Positions 1 to 8,572 of a stretch of DNA of 64,000 nt are shown here, piece by piece. Where the stretch lies: positions 271,928-335,927 of the forward strand of contig NZ_BIMK01000001.1 in assembly GCF_004001045.1 (NCBI RefSeq). Reading direction: 5' to 3'. The notes below the pieces were generated by a model. It was not told the DNA's origin and searched no databases. It worked only from the letters and a program-made list of their open reading frames with translations. The stretch comes from Paenibacillus chibensis. Its GTDB lineage: Bacteria > Bacillota > Bacilli > Paenibacillales > Paenibacillaceae. Made by a program: the position numbers and the translations under genes. Each line of letters opens with the position of its first letter. Within the stretch, counting starts at the first letter, position 1.

Positions 1-11
1 CGGAGCTGTAT

Positions 12-311
12 ATGGAGGTGCTTGAAAAAGGGGATCTCCAGACGCAGATGCTGCTGTCGGAGGTTAAACGTGAATTCGCGTCGCGCCGGATCCGGATTTA
101 CCGCATCGGACAAAACGACAACGGCGTCGAAGCGGAGTACGTATGCCGGGGCTACTCAGGAGACATGAATATCGTCTGGCCGGCCTTCCGCGGCGAAATG
201 ATGGCGAGAATGAAAGCCTATCTCGGACTCTCTTCGGGCTCGCCGTCTGCGACCTCTTTTGCCGGCGACCCGCATGCGCAGACACCTCCCGTCCCCGAGT
301 CCGTATGGTGA
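12..311 (+). CDS. Hypothetical protein, possibly 5'-truncated by the window edge
   Basis: Reading frame of 99 residues. The frame is open back to the first bases of the window, so the true start could lie upstream, although GGAG sits 7 bases before this ATG and could serve as a ribosome binding site. I recognise no family. The first two thirds look like a compact alpha/beta domain (charged helix, then RIRIYRIGQ and a conserved-looking EYVCRGYSGD stretch); the last 25 residues are Ser/Pro/Ala-rich and look disordered. A strong hairpin with a T-run follows directly, which supports a real transcription unit ending here. Confidence 0.5.
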   Translation: MEVLEKGDLQTQMLLSEVKREFASRRIRIYRIGQNDNGVEAEYVCRGYSGDMNIVWPAFRGEMMARMKAYLGLSSGSPSATSFAGDPHAQTPPVPESVW

Positions 312-347
312 GAGCACTCGTCAAGGGACACACCCGCGAAATGGAAG

Positions 348-404
348 AGCCGCCGGCCCTTCCGCGCCTGAAAGCGGGACGGGTCACGGCGGCTGTCTTT
401 TTTT
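348..404 (+). terminator. Rho-independent terminator after the first gene
   Basis: Arms AGCCGCCG (348-355) and CGGCGGCT (387-394) pair exactly. Inner CCGC/GCGG and CCC/GGG pairs extend the stem, and a T-run follows at 397-404. It lies downstream of the + strand gene ending at 311. Confidence 0.75.
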
Positions 405-426
405 GGTATAAGCTCCGGTTCTTCCG

Positions 427-771
427 TTACTGCACGGTTCCTTCAGCTATGGCATGCTGAACCCGCGTCAACCCTTGCGAGAAAGCATGTCCCGCCCCTA
501 CCGCTCCACTTACCGCAACGGCTTCCATGATTTCCTGCTCGCTAGCCCCCTTGGAACGCGCCTCTCCAAGATGGTAATACGTGCAGACTTCATTGTTGGA
601 CGCCAGGCTGATGCCGAGCGCGATCAGCTGCTTCGTTTTGGCATCGAGAGCCCCTTCCGCCATGCATTGACCCGTGAATTGATGATAGGCCTGTGCGATA
701 TCGGGCAGGCGTTCTCCCAATTGGCTGATTTCATTTTTGTAAGCCTGTATTTTATCGTTCATCAGGTCCAT
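427..771 (-). CDS. Carboxymuconolactone decarboxylase (AhpD-like) family protein
   Basis: A 114-residue all-helical protein of the carboxymuconolactone decarboxylase/AhpD superfamily. The signature region is at about residues 55-90 (SLASNNEVCTYYHLGEA followed by a Gly/Ala-rich GAVGAGHA segment). AhpD-type members use a CxxC disulfide plus a nearby His for peroxide reduction. Here only the second position is Cys (C63) with H67; the first position is Asn (N60), so a classical CxxC redox cycle is not expected from this motif. The exact role is unknown; stress-related or small-molecule chemistry is possible. The start is uncertain by a few codons (ATG at 771 or 762). Confidence 0.8.
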   Translation of the reverse strand: MDLMNDKIQAYKNEISQLGERLPDIAQAYHQFTGQCMAEGALDAKTKQLIALGISLASNNEVCTYYHLGEARSKGASEQEIMEAVAVSGAVGAGHAFSQGLTRVQHAIAEGTVQ

Positions 772-889
772 CCGTCGCTCATCCTCTTTCCTGGAAGTAT
801 GGTGCCACCATTGTGTATGCCTTGTCCTGGCATGCTGGCGTGTCCCCTTACTTTTTCCTGGCCGAGGTTAAAATATGCCGGTTCTGGCT

Positions 890-1105
890 TTACTCCCCGG
901 GATTTTTCCGGGGCTCGTCCGCTGGCTGATACGAATAGTTCCGGTCGAGCTTGACGACTTTACGGTTGCGTCTCCGGATCATTACCTGCTCCTCGTTCCA
1001 GGCGACGACAATCCCTTTGACGTCGTTGTCTTCCAACTGATCGCGGACCACCCGGACCATTTCGCCGGAAAGCCGGTAGCTGTTCAATTGATCGTCGGTA
1101 ATCAT
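890..1105 (-). CDS. Small hypothetical protein (71 aa)
   Basis: A 71-residue basic/acidic mixed protein starting with MITDDQLNSYRLSGEMV. An excellent ribosome binding site (AAGGAGG) lies 8-9 bases upstream of the ATG, which makes it a convincing gene despite its size. A central IVVAWNEEQVMIRRRNRKVVKLD stretch suggests beta strands, as in a small Sm- or SH3-like barrel, but I cannot assign a family. It is separated from the next upstream minus-strand gene by a terminator at 1134-1165, so it probably has its own promoter within 1106-1133 or is read through weakly. Confidence 0.65.
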   Translation of the reverse strand: MITDDQLNSYRLSGEMVRVVRDQLEDNDVKGIVVAWNEEQVMIRRRNRKVVKLDRNYSYQPADEPRKNPGE

Positions 1106-1133
1106 GATCCTGGCCTCCTTTCTGATCTTCTCA

Positions 1134-1165
1134 CAAAAAAAGACCTAAATGGGCTCATTTAGGTC
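1134..1165 (-). terminator. Terminator for the gene at 1214-1543
   Basis: Perfect 10-bp arms GACCTAAATG (1142-1151) and CATTTAGGTC (1156-1165) with a 4-base loop. On the minus strand they are followed by a run of T residues (1141 down to 1134). Confidence 0.9.
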
Positions 1166-1213
1166 ATATCCTTTGCAGCAGGTTCCTGCCTGATTCGCTA
1201 TCTAAACGGCAAA

Positions 1214-1543
1214 TTAACGTTGTGCATGTTCTCTGCTGTCGTTTTTTTCAAACCAAAAATCGAGCACGGTCGAAGACATCACCCGTTTTTCAACATACTC
1301 CACTTGATGAGGGGTAAACAATTCCTTCCAGGAAAAGTCAAGCTCATCACACATACGCACGATAGTCAGCAGTTCTGACCAGGCGACATAGCGTTTGTAC
1401 CAGAAAAACTGGGGATGCTCCATCATATAGGGATAAAGATCATCAAACTCCGTATGCTTGCAATCCAATGCGCGTTCAAAATGATCTTTCGCTGCAGCCA
1501 GTTTATCGACGAAATACTGCTCGGTTACCGGTTCTTTCCCCAT
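1214..1543 (-). CDS. Hypothetical protein (109 aa)
   Basis: The start is placed at the ATG at 1543 because a GGGGAGG ribosome binding site lies just upstream; the frame stays open 31 codons further but without a binding site. The 109-residue product is rich in aromatic residues (repeated YF, FFWYKRYVAW, FWF), acidic, and predicted mostly helical, with no membrane segment or signal peptide. I recognise no named family. It is monocistronic: a strong terminator follows at once and xpt lies 80 bases upstream on the same strand. Confidence 0.7.
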   Translation of the reverse strand: MGKEPVTEQYFVDKLAAAKDHFERALDCKHTEFDDLYPYMMEHPQFFWYKRYVAWSELLTIVRMCDELDFSWKELFTPHQVEYVEKRVMSSTVLDFWFEKNDSREHAQR

Positions 1544-1625
1544 TTGTGCTGCCTCCCCTCTACGTGATCTCAAGACTATTATAAGCGAAAATGACGCTAC
1601 TTGAAAGGAATTGTTTATATTTGGA

Positions 1626-2198
1626 CTAGTCGGCAAAGGTGATGCTGCCGTTATCCAGCGACTCGATCCGCACCAAGGATTCCAGCCGGATACCCTGATC
1701 GCGTATGGCCTTCGCGCCGGCCTGGAAGCATTTTTCCACGACTACGCCCAGCCCGACAAGCTCCGCACCCGAGCGGCTGATAATTTTCACGAGCCCCCTG
1801 GCGGCATCCCCGTTGGCGATAATATCATCGATAAACAATACCTTATCCTGCTCTTGGATATATTTACGCGAAAGCATGATATCGGTGACAATTCCTTTGG
1901 TAAAGGAAGGAACGCGCTCGCACAAGGCATCCGGATCCGCGAGCAGCGTTTTTTTGCGGCGGGCGAACACCAGGGGCACCCCCAGCTCCAGCGCCGTGGC
2001 AAAAGCGACGGAAATGCCTGAGGATTCAACCGTAATGACCCGCGTCACGCCTGCATCCGCAAAACGGGCGGCAAACTCGCGGCCCATCTCCATTGTCAGC
2101 TGCGGGTCGACCTGATGATTCAGAAGACCGTCCAAATTCAGGACCTGCTCCGACATGACCGAGCTCTCTTCAATAATTCTTTGCTTCAATTTATCCAT
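1626..2198 (-). CDS. xpt: Xanthine phosphoribosyltransferase
   Basis: Converts xanthine and PRPP to XMP in purine salvage in the cytoplasm. The 190-residue length fits the family (about 190-195). The N-terminus MDKLKQRIIEE...VLNLDGLLNHQVDP is typical of Xpt. The PRPP-binding loop is VLFIDDIIANGDAARG at about residues 121-136, and a purine-site SSG lies near residue 60. The start at 2198 matches the family N-terminus; an open extension of 29 codons upstream is not family-like. In B. subtilis xpt is paired with pbuX behind a guanine riboswitch; neither is seen here. Confidence 0.93.
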   Translation of the reverse strand: MDKLKQRIIEESSVMSEQVLNLDGLLNHQVDPQLTMEMGREFAARFADAGVTRVITVESSGISVAFATALELGVPLVFARRKKTLLADPDALCERVPSFTKGIVTDIMLSRKYIQEQDKVLFIDDIIANGDAARGLVKIISRSGAELVGLGVVVEKCFQAGAKAIRDQGIRLESLVRIESLDNGSITFAD

Positions 2199-2303
2199 TC
2201 CATCAACCCCCATGACCGCACTTCTTCTTGTTTGACTTAAAAAATAACATAATCCTTGTCCGCGATTCAAGAACTCCATCCGCATTGATGCTGTTTATGA
2301 CAT

Positions 2304-2894
2304 TCAGCGTTTTCTCCACCAGATGATCCCGGCGCTTCCAAGCGCGATGATGGCGATAACAAGAACTCCGATCCGCAGCGTCGAACGCTCCATCATGACC
2401 GCGATTTCATTCCAGTGGTACCCCACCGCATGTCCGATCAGCAAAAATGTCGTGCAAAACAGCAAGGCACCTGCAGCGGCGTAAAGCAGATATCGGCTTA
2501 AAGGCACTTTGGAGATCCCTGCCATATAAGAAGACAAGTGGCGAAGCCCCGGTACGAAATAACCGAGAATAATGCTGACGGGTCCGTAGCGTTTGAACCA
2601 GGCTTCCGTGGACTGCAGGCGGCTTGGCGTTATTCTGATCCATTTGCCATAGCGGTCGAGAAGAGGCTTTCCCACTTTTCTTCCAAGTGTATAGCTGATC
2701 ATCATGCCCGTCATGCTGCCGAAAAAGGTTACCGTAAGCGCCCCGGCAAAATGGAAATGCCCCTGCGCGATCATCCCCCCGAATGTCGCAATCAGCGTTT
2801 CATCGGGAACCGGTATCCCTAAAATGCCCAGGGCAAGCAGAATAAACAGCGCCACGTAACCGTATTGTGTCAGATAAACCATAATTTCTGTCAA
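2304..2894 (-). CDS. DedA family membrane protein
   Basis: A 196-residue integral membrane protein of the DedA/SNARE-associated family, which includes undecaprenyl-phosphate and phospholipid flippases and proteins needed for envelope homeostasis. The diagnostic GIPVPDE motif (about residues 26-32), the FFGSMTGMMISYTLGR segment and the re-entrant loop RYGPVSIILGYFVPGLRHL (about 102-120) are all present, with four to five hydrophobic helices. The start is TTG at 2894 with AGAGGT 7 bases upstream. The specific substrate cannot be told from sequence. Confidence 0.9.
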   Translation of the reverse strand: MTEIMVYLTQYGYVALFILLALGILGIPVPDETLIATFGGMIAQGHFHFAGALTVTFFGSMTGMMISYTLGRKVGKPLLDRYGKWIRITPSRLQSTEAWFKRYGPVSIILGYFVPGLRHLSSYMAGISKVPLSRYLLYAAAGALLFCTTFLLIGHAVGYHWNEIAVMMERSTLRIGVLVIAIIALGSAGIIWWRKR

Positions 2895-2962
2895 GCGTTA
2901 TACCTCTCTTTTCTCTAGCGGTTGTGAAGTTCGTCATCCCCACCGAGGTCTAACCGTTTTTT

Positions 2963-3020
2963 GGACATGTTGAGTCATGTCCTTCCTGTCCCCATCATAA
3001 CCTGTACTATGCGAAGTACA
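2963..3020. promoter_or_regulatory. Two dyads upstream of the YkvI-like gene
   Basis: GGACATG/CATGTCC (2963-2969 and 2976-2982) and TGTACT/AGTACA (3003-3008 and 3015-3020), each with a 6-base spacer. Neither is followed by a T-run in either direction, so operators are more likely than terminators. The cognate regulator is unknown. Confidence 0.3.
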
Positions 3021-3053
3021 CAATAGCGCCGCTTTAAAGCAGGGAGGATCAAG

Positions 3054-4082
3054 ATGAAAAACGGGATACGCATTTTACAAATCGCATTTACATACATCGG
3101 AACGATCGTCGGAGCCGGATTTGCGACCGGCCAGGAAATCATCCAGTTTTTCACCCAATACGGTAAATGGGGGACGCTGACCATCCTGGTGGCGACCGCT
3201 CTGTTCATCTGGCTTGGCACGAAAATGATGATCATGTCGCGGCGGATTGAAGCCAAATCCTATGAGGATTTGAACAAGCATCTCTTCGGTCCGAAAGCCG
3301 GAGCCGTCATCAGCATGGTCATGCTGGTCATCCTGATCGGCGTGAACAGCGTCATGCTGGCCGGCGCGGGCTCAGTGTTCATGGAGCATCTGAACATGCA
3401 TTATCAAACCGGTCTTCTGCTGACCATCATCGGAACTTATCTTTTACTGAACCGGGGAATTCACGCGATCCTGCAAATCAACAGCATTGTCGTGCCGATG
3501 ATGCTGACGCTCTCGGTGCTGATCGTCATGAATACGCTCCATCTTCCCACGTCCGACCGTTTCCTCAACTTGTCGACCGACCAGTCTATGGGTGTAATCT
3601 GGCTTTCGCCCCTCATTTATACCGCCTTTAATCTGGTCATGGCCCAGGCGGTGCTTGTCCCGCTCGGAAGCAAGACCGATAGCGCCTCTGCGGTCAAATG
3701 GGGAGGGATTCTGGGAGGCATTGGCGTCGGACTGATGCTGCTTTCGGCGCATGTGGCCATATCCGCGCATATGCCGGGCATACGCCAATACGAAATCCCG
3801 ATGGGCAGTATTGCCACCCATCTGGGAGCGGCCGTGCAATTGATTTATGTGGTGCTTATATTCATGGAAATATTCAGCACGTTTGTCGCCGATATCTATG
3901 GCATCACGCTTCAGCTCCAGCAGCATCTGCAGCTGTCCCCGAAGCTGATTTCGGTCGGGGTGATGTTCATTTGTTTTATGCTCAGCCAGTTCGGTTTCAG
4001 TTCGCTTCTATCCGTGCTTTATCCGCTGTTCGGATGCCTGGCGATGATTTGGGCCGTCAAACTGGTGCTCAAATCCGAATGA
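3054..4082 (+). CDS. YkvI-like membrane protein (APC-superfamily type transporter)
   Basis: A 342-residue protein with about ten hydrophobic segments. The N-terminal helix with an IVGAGFATGQEIIQFF motif (residues 18-33) is characteristic of YkvI proteins, distant relatives of LeuT/APC-fold transporters. The start is the ATG at 3054 with GGGAGG six bases upstream. It converges with the yhaN-type gene and the two reading frames overlap by 14 bases at their 3' ends, so no terminator fits between them. The substrate is unknown. Confidence 0.8.
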   Translation: MKNGIRILQIAFTYIGTIVGAGFATGQEIIQFFTQYGKWGTLTILVATALFIWLGTKMMIMSRRIEAKSYEDLNKHLFGPKAGAVISMVMLVILIGVNSVMLAGAGSVFMEHLNMHYQTGLLLTIIGTYLLLNRGIHAILQINSIVVPMMLTLSVLIVMNTLHLPTSDRFLNLSTDQSMGVIWLSPLIYTAFNLVMAQAVLVPLGSKTDSASAVKWGGILGGIGVGLMLLSAHVAISAHMPGIRQYEIPMGSIATHLGAAVQLIYVVLIFMEIFSTFVADIYGITLQLQQHLQLSPKLISVGVMFICFMLSQFGFSSLLSVLYPLFGCLAMIWAVKLVLKSE

Positions 4083-7000
4083 CCTCTGCTTCCGGAATCC
4101 GATGCATCGCCTGCTCCGCCACATACCGGTGGCAGGTCAGCATAATGATCTGCCGGTCCTGAGACAGGCTCCCCGCCAAATCGAGGGCTGCGCACATGCG
4201 ATCTTCATCAAAATTAACGAAAAGATCATCAAGCAGCAGAGGCACGGGGGCTTTATCCTTCATGCTGGAGGCAAAGGCAAACCGCATCGCAAGATACAGC
4301 TGCTCTGCCGTTCCCCGGCTCAGGAGCGAGCTGTCGATCAACCCCGAATCGCGGTGCTCGGCGAGCAGTTTTTTCTCCCCGATTTTCATGACGATCCGGC
4401 TGTAGCTTCCGCGGGTAAGCTCTTGGAAATAGGCTGAAGCCAGCTTCAGCACTTCCGGCTGTTTATCCCGCTCATAGACGCTGCGCGTGCTTGCAATCAA
4501 TTCCGCGCACAGAGACAGCACGGCATATTCCGCCGTGATCTCTTTCAGCAGCGACCTTTGTTCCTCGAGCTGCTGCAGTGCCGTATCATGAGCGCACAGC
4601 TTGACCAGCTGATCCCGTTCCTGGAGCAGCCGGCCACGCTGCTGCTGCAGTTCGTTCCAACGCTGATCAGCCTGTTCCAGCCTTTCAGACGCTTGCCGGA
4701 ATGCTTCCTCCAATGCAGCGGCATCCATCTGCTCCAGCGTATCCTGGAGCGATTGCAGCCGGTCGCCCGACCAGCCGCTGAACATGCTGATCTCCAGCTG
4801 GCGGATGATACGGTCCAGTTCCTTCCCGCGTTCCACCGCCGCGCCGGCACGCAGGAACGATTCTCCATCCAGAGCTCTCGCTTCTTCCAATAATGTCAGG
4901 GCAGCCCGCTTCAGTCTGCCTTTTTCTTCGTTCAGCCTGAAGATCCCCGCTTGCATCGGTTCCAGCTTCGAACGAATCGCTTCTTTTTGACGAAGGAGAT
5001 GCTGCTGCCGCTCCCAGTCCGTTTTTCGGAGCTCCAGCAAACGCAAGAGCTCCCCGGTTTCGTACACCTCTTGATCCTCTGCTATTTGCCGGCATTCCTT
5101 CTCGAAGGAAACGATTTCCTGTGCCAGCGCCTCCTGTTTGCGTTCAAGCGTATCCAGCCTTCGCACCAGCTCCATCCCTTGCTCGGCAAAAACGAACATA
5201 TCCATAACCGTCTCCGGTGAGCAGCTTTCCGGCAGCTTCCGCTCCGCAAGCCACCGCCGCCATTTGGCGTCCAGCTCCGTAAAGAACCGTTGCTCTTCGT
5301 CCATTTTGCCTGCCAGTGCCGATACCTCGGACCGCAATGCATCGGAGCGCTGAGCCGTGCTCTCGGCAACGATTCGGGTCCGATCGAGCTCATCCTGCCA
5401 AGATAGCCTTGCATCAACCAGCTTTCGCAGCTCACGCAGCGAAGACTCAATGATCTCGGCAGTATTCGATGATCTTCGCCCTTGTTCCCCTGCCTCAGAG
5501 GCAGCGGCTGCTAACGGATGATTAACGAGGGCCGCCATCCGCTTGGATATGCGCTCTTCGGCGGTATTCGTTTCATCCAATGAAGGCTCCCTCCGTCTGC
5601 GTGCACGCCGGCTGTCCGTTGAGGCTCTGCTCCCTCGCCACAGCATGATGTCGGCAACGATCAATAACAGTAAAGCCGCGACCGCTCCCCAAACGGAGTG
5701 AAGCAGCCATAATACAGCCGGCAATATCAACGTGAAGGCCGCACTGCCCCAGAGCAGCTTCCCGTATAGAGCCTTCATACCCTGGCGTACCAGGGCTTCC
5801 CGCTCCTCGCGCTCATGCCAAGTACGGCTGCTCAACCTTGTTTCGCGCCAGTTGTCCGACTCCAGCTGCAATTCAGTCCAGGCGGACATCAGCTCGGACC
5901 TGGTTTGCGGGATGAACATGCGGAATCGCTCTCGTCCTGCTTCCTCCACAGCCTTGTATGCGGCTTCGGACTGGGTGCGCTCAAGCTCTGCAGACTCCAG
6001 CTGCCGGGTCTTCTGCTCCCGTTCCTGCGCAAGCACCTCCATGCGCCGGTCATAACCGGCAAATCCTCCGGCATACCGCCGAACCGCTTCCCTCTCGGAT
6101 ACCGATCCGGAAAATTCCCTAAGCTCAGCCGTTTCCCAGCCCGCATGAATTTGCCGGAGCAGACGCTGCAGCTGGTCCGTCAGCGCAGACGCTTCTCCGG
6201 ATAACTCCTGCTGTTCCTTCAGGCGCATTTCCACGTATTCGCGCCGTGACGTAAGCTTGTCGATCAGAGGGCCTTGGCCGATCAGCCGTTTATCGAGCGG
6301 AAGGAGGTTCAATTGCTGCATGCATTCCTCGGATGAGTGTTCCAGCTCCTGCAGCCTCAGCTCTACCCTGGTCTGATCTTCCTGCAGCCGCTGCCAACGC
6401 TGAATCCCTTCCTCGGGGAACGGCGCGGGCTCGGGAAGGGCATCACGTTCCATCGCTGCTTCCTTCCATGCGAGCCACTGCGGGCGGATTTCCAATGCCT
6501 TACGGAGTATGGCAAGCTGCCCGGATGCGGCTTCTCTTAAGTTGTCCGACTCTTTTAAGTTCCGGTCCGCTTCAAGCAGCCGCTCTTCCGCTTCCATGTA
6601 TTTGCCGAGATAAGAACGGCTTTCCGCAATTTCCCGCTGCAGCTGTTCAATTGCCTGCAGTACTTTGGCGCTTTCTTGAACGCGGCCGCGGGGCTTGTAC
6701 AGCTTTTCCATCCCTTGAATAAGCTTTCGTTCCGCGCGCATGATTTCGCCGCCTCCGCCGAAGCCGGCATGAAAAAGATAGCTGCCCATTTCCTCGGACT
6801 GCAGCGTCCTGATTTCCTGCAGCTCCGTCAAGGTAACGGCAAACAGCTGCTTGAACATGTCGCGCGACATGCCGCCCAGGAGTTCTCTTTCCAGATCGCT
6901 TTGGGTCATAGGTATAGCCGCGCCCTGCGGAGTCGTCTTGACGATGCTCAGCTGCTCTGCGCGGCCGGAGGCTGCCCGTTGATCCGCGGAAGCATGCCTC

Positions 7001-7254
7001 GATACGCTCCAGATCGAGCCGTCGTCCGATTCGGCCGTCAGTACGCCGCCATGGCGGCCGCCCCCGGGCGGCTCATATCTTTCAGCAGGATAAGCACGGC
7101 TCGGAATGCCGTACAGCATCGAACGGACAAATTGCAGAACGGTGCTCTTTCCGGCTTCATTCGGGCCGGCCAGAACCGTGACCGGCGAGCTGAATTGGAT
7201 ATCCTGATCCTTCATTTTGCCGAAACCGTGAATTTGCAGGCGCTTAATCTTCAT
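4069..7254 (-). CDS. yhaN: YhaN-type SMC/SbcC-like ATPase
   Basis: A 1061-residue ABC-type DNA-repair ATPase related to SbcC/Rad50. Walker A GPNEAGKST is at residues 30-38; long heptad-rich coiled-coil arms fill most of the middle; two hydrophobic helices at about residues 498-538 are typical of YhaN and absent from classical SbcC. An LSRGTAEQ signature and Walker B LLLDDLFVNFDED (about 1000-1015) close the C-terminal half. The start at 7254 (MKIKRLQIHGFGKM) is where the family begins and overlaps the end of the yhaO-type gene by 11 bases, so translation is probably coupled. It likely works with the adjacent YhaO nuclease as a membrane-linked MR-type complex. Confidence 0.9.
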   Translation of the reverse strand: MKIKRLQIHGFGKMKDQDIQFSSPVTVLAGPNEAGKSTVLQFVRSMLYGIPSRAYPAERYEPPGGGRHGGVLTAESDDGSIWSVSRHASADQRAASGRAEQLSIVKTTPQGAAIPMTQSDLERELLGGMSRDMFKQLFAVTLTELQEIRTLQSEEMGSYLFHAGFGGGGEIMRAERKLIQGMEKLYKPRGRVQESAKVLQAIEQLQREIAESRSYLGKYMEAEERLLEADRNLKESDNLREAASGQLAILRKALEIRPQWLAWKEAAMERDALPEPAPFPEEGIQRWQRLQEDQTRVELRLQELEHSSEECMQQLNLLPLDKRLIGQGPLIDKLTSRREYVEMRLKEQQELSGEASALTDQLQRLLRQIHAGWETAELREFSGSVSEREAVRRYAGGFAGYDRRMEVLAQEREQKTRQLESAELERTQSEAAYKAVEEAGRERFRMFIPQTRSELMSAWTELQLESDNWRETRLSSRTWHEREEREALVRQGMKALYGKLLWGSAAFTLILPAVLWLLHSVWGAVAALLLLIVADIMLWRGSRASTDSRRARRRREPSLDETNTAEERISKRMAALVNHPLAAAASEAGEQGRRSSNTAEIIESSLRELRKLVDARLSWQDELDRTRIVAESTAQRSDALRSEVSALAGKMDEEQRFFTELDAKWRRWLAERKLPESCSPETVMDMFVFAEQGMELVRRLDTLERKQEALAQEIVSFEKECRQIAEDQEVYETGELLRLLELRKTDWERQQHLLRQKEAIRSKLEPMQAGIFRLNEEKGRLKRAALTLLEEARALDGESFLRAGAAVERGKELDRIIRQLEISMFSGWSGDRLQSLQDTLEQMDAAALEEAFRQASERLEQADQRWNELQQQRGRLLQERDQLVKLCAHDTALQQLEEQRSLLKEITAEYAVLSLCAELIASTRSVYERDKQPEVLKLASAYFQELTRGSYSRIVMKIGEKKLLAEHRDSGLIDSSLLSRGTAEQLYLAMRFAFASSMKDKAPVPLLLDDLFVNFDEDRMCAALDLAGSLSQDRQIIMLTCHRYVAEQAMHRIPEAEVIRI

Positions 7255-8560
7255 TCGGCCCGCCTCCTTCTTCACCATGTCCGGATAAAAGCAGCATCGC
7301 CAATTCCTCGGCACGATCCAGCCAGCCTGCCTGTTCTTCATCATCCGTCTCATTCAGGAGTTTTCTCAGCTCCCGGCTGGTCATTAAAGGATCCAGCGCC
7401 CTGCGATAAATATCATCCCGGATGCTCTTCTCCTCTCTGGCCTGCCGGCCGTAGCGCAGCAACTCGCCTAGAAAGCTGTTTTCCTGCAGCAGCGCCTCGC
7501 GGTCAAGCCATGGACCCGAACGGATTTCAAAGCTTTCCACCCAAACAAGCCCTTCGCAGCCGCCTGTCTCTGCTGCGATGCGAATGGCTTTGCGGTGCAG
7601 CTCGTGCAGCAGGTCCTCCGCAGCCCGGCCATCCTCCAGCTTCTCGTGCAGGGGGCCCCGTCCCGTAAGAACAAACCTGACAACGCTCATGCGGTCGGGA
7701 CTATCGCTTCCAATCGACTGCAGCCTGTCCTCCACCTGCTGCTGGAACGCTTCTTCCCCTGCCAGGCCGTCGATCGGGAGCGTTTCATGACACCACCTTA
7801 CAGCGTCGAGCTCATGAAAGCGCATGTGAACCGTTCCGGCCTCATCGACCTCGACCACATAGCAGCCTTTCGCTCCGGTCTCGCGGATACTGCGCCCTTG
7901 AATGTTCCCGGGGTACACGATGTAAGGAGATTCCTGCATTATCTGTCTTTTGTGGATATGCCCTAAGGCCCAGTAATCATAGCCCGTTTCGGTCAAATCC
8001 TGGCGGGTGCAGGGTGAATAGGTTTCATGAGCCGGATCCCCGTCCACATTGGCGTGAAGAAGCGCAATATGGAACAAGGATTGATCCTTGTCCCTCCGAA
8101 AGCGCAGCGAGGTGTTATCCATGACTTTGGCCGTCGGGTACGATATGCCGCCGATGACGGCTACCGGCCTGTGGTCTTGCCTCCTGAAAGCGGTCACGCG
8201 CTCGAATTCGGGCCCGAATACATGCACATGCTCCTTCTTGGCGGTCGTCATGCGTGGACTGTCCAGCGGATCATGGTTTCCATGGATGATGTACACCCCG
8301 ATGCCGTGATCCCCCAAGCGGTCCAGTGCCTCGTGAAAGCGGAGCTGCGCCTGCAAAGAGGAATCCTTGGCATCGTAAACATCGCCGCTGATCACGATAA
8401 AGTCGACCTGCCGGGAAATCGCCAAACGAATCAGCTGCTCCAGCGCTGCAAACGTCGATTCGCGCAGAAAGGAGCGGATCCCTTCAGACAGCCCGCTGAT
8501 CCCTTTGAATTGGCTGTCGAGATGGAGATCCGCCGTATGGATGAATTTAAAAGGAACCAT
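7244..8560 (-). CDS. yhaO: YhaO-type metallophosphoesterase (SbcD/Mre11-like nuclease)
   Basis: A 438-residue calcineurin-like phosphoesterase. Metal-binding motifs appear in order: DLHLD (residues 11-15), GDVYD (about 59), GNHD (about 96), and GHIHK (about 198-202). The C-terminal part is a capping region as in Mre11/SbcD relatives. YhaO and YhaN are a conserved Firmicute pair; the two genes overlap here. A GAGGG ribosome binding site lies just before the ATG and only 12 bases separate it from the glycosyltransferase gene upstream, so the three genes look co-transcribed. Its role in DNA end processing is inferred from the family. Confidence 0.92.
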   Translation of the reverse strand: MVPFKFIHTADLHLDSQFKGISGLSEGIRSFLRESTFAALEQLIRLAISRQVDFIVISGDVYDAKDSSLQAQLRFHEALDRLGDHGIGVYIIHGNHDPLDSPRMTTAKKEHVHVFGPEFERVTAFRRQDHRPVAVIGGISYPTAKVMDNTSLRFRRDKDQSLFHIALLHANVDGDPAHETYSPCTRQDLTETGYDYWALGHIHKRQIMQESPYIVYPGNIQGRSIRETGAKGCYVVEVDEAGTVHMRFHELDAVRWCHETLPIDGLAGEEAFQQQVEDRLQSIGSDSPDRMSVVRFVLTGRGPLHEKLEDGRAAEDLLHELHRKAIRIAAETGGCEGLVWVESFEIRSGPWLDREALLQENSFLGELLRYGRQAREEKSIRDDIYRRALDPLMTSRELRKLLNETDDEEQAGWLDRAEELAMLLLSGHGEEGGGPNED

Positions 8561-8572
8561 TCAATCCCTCTT

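Noticed and set aside
895..913. CCCCGG/CCGGGG hairpin as terminator
   Set aside because: It overlaps the coding 3' end of the small gene at 890-1105 and has no T-run after it.
6676..7668. 330-codon plus-strand frame opposite yhaN/yhaO
   Set aside because: It spans the junction of two real genes on the other strand and resembles no family.
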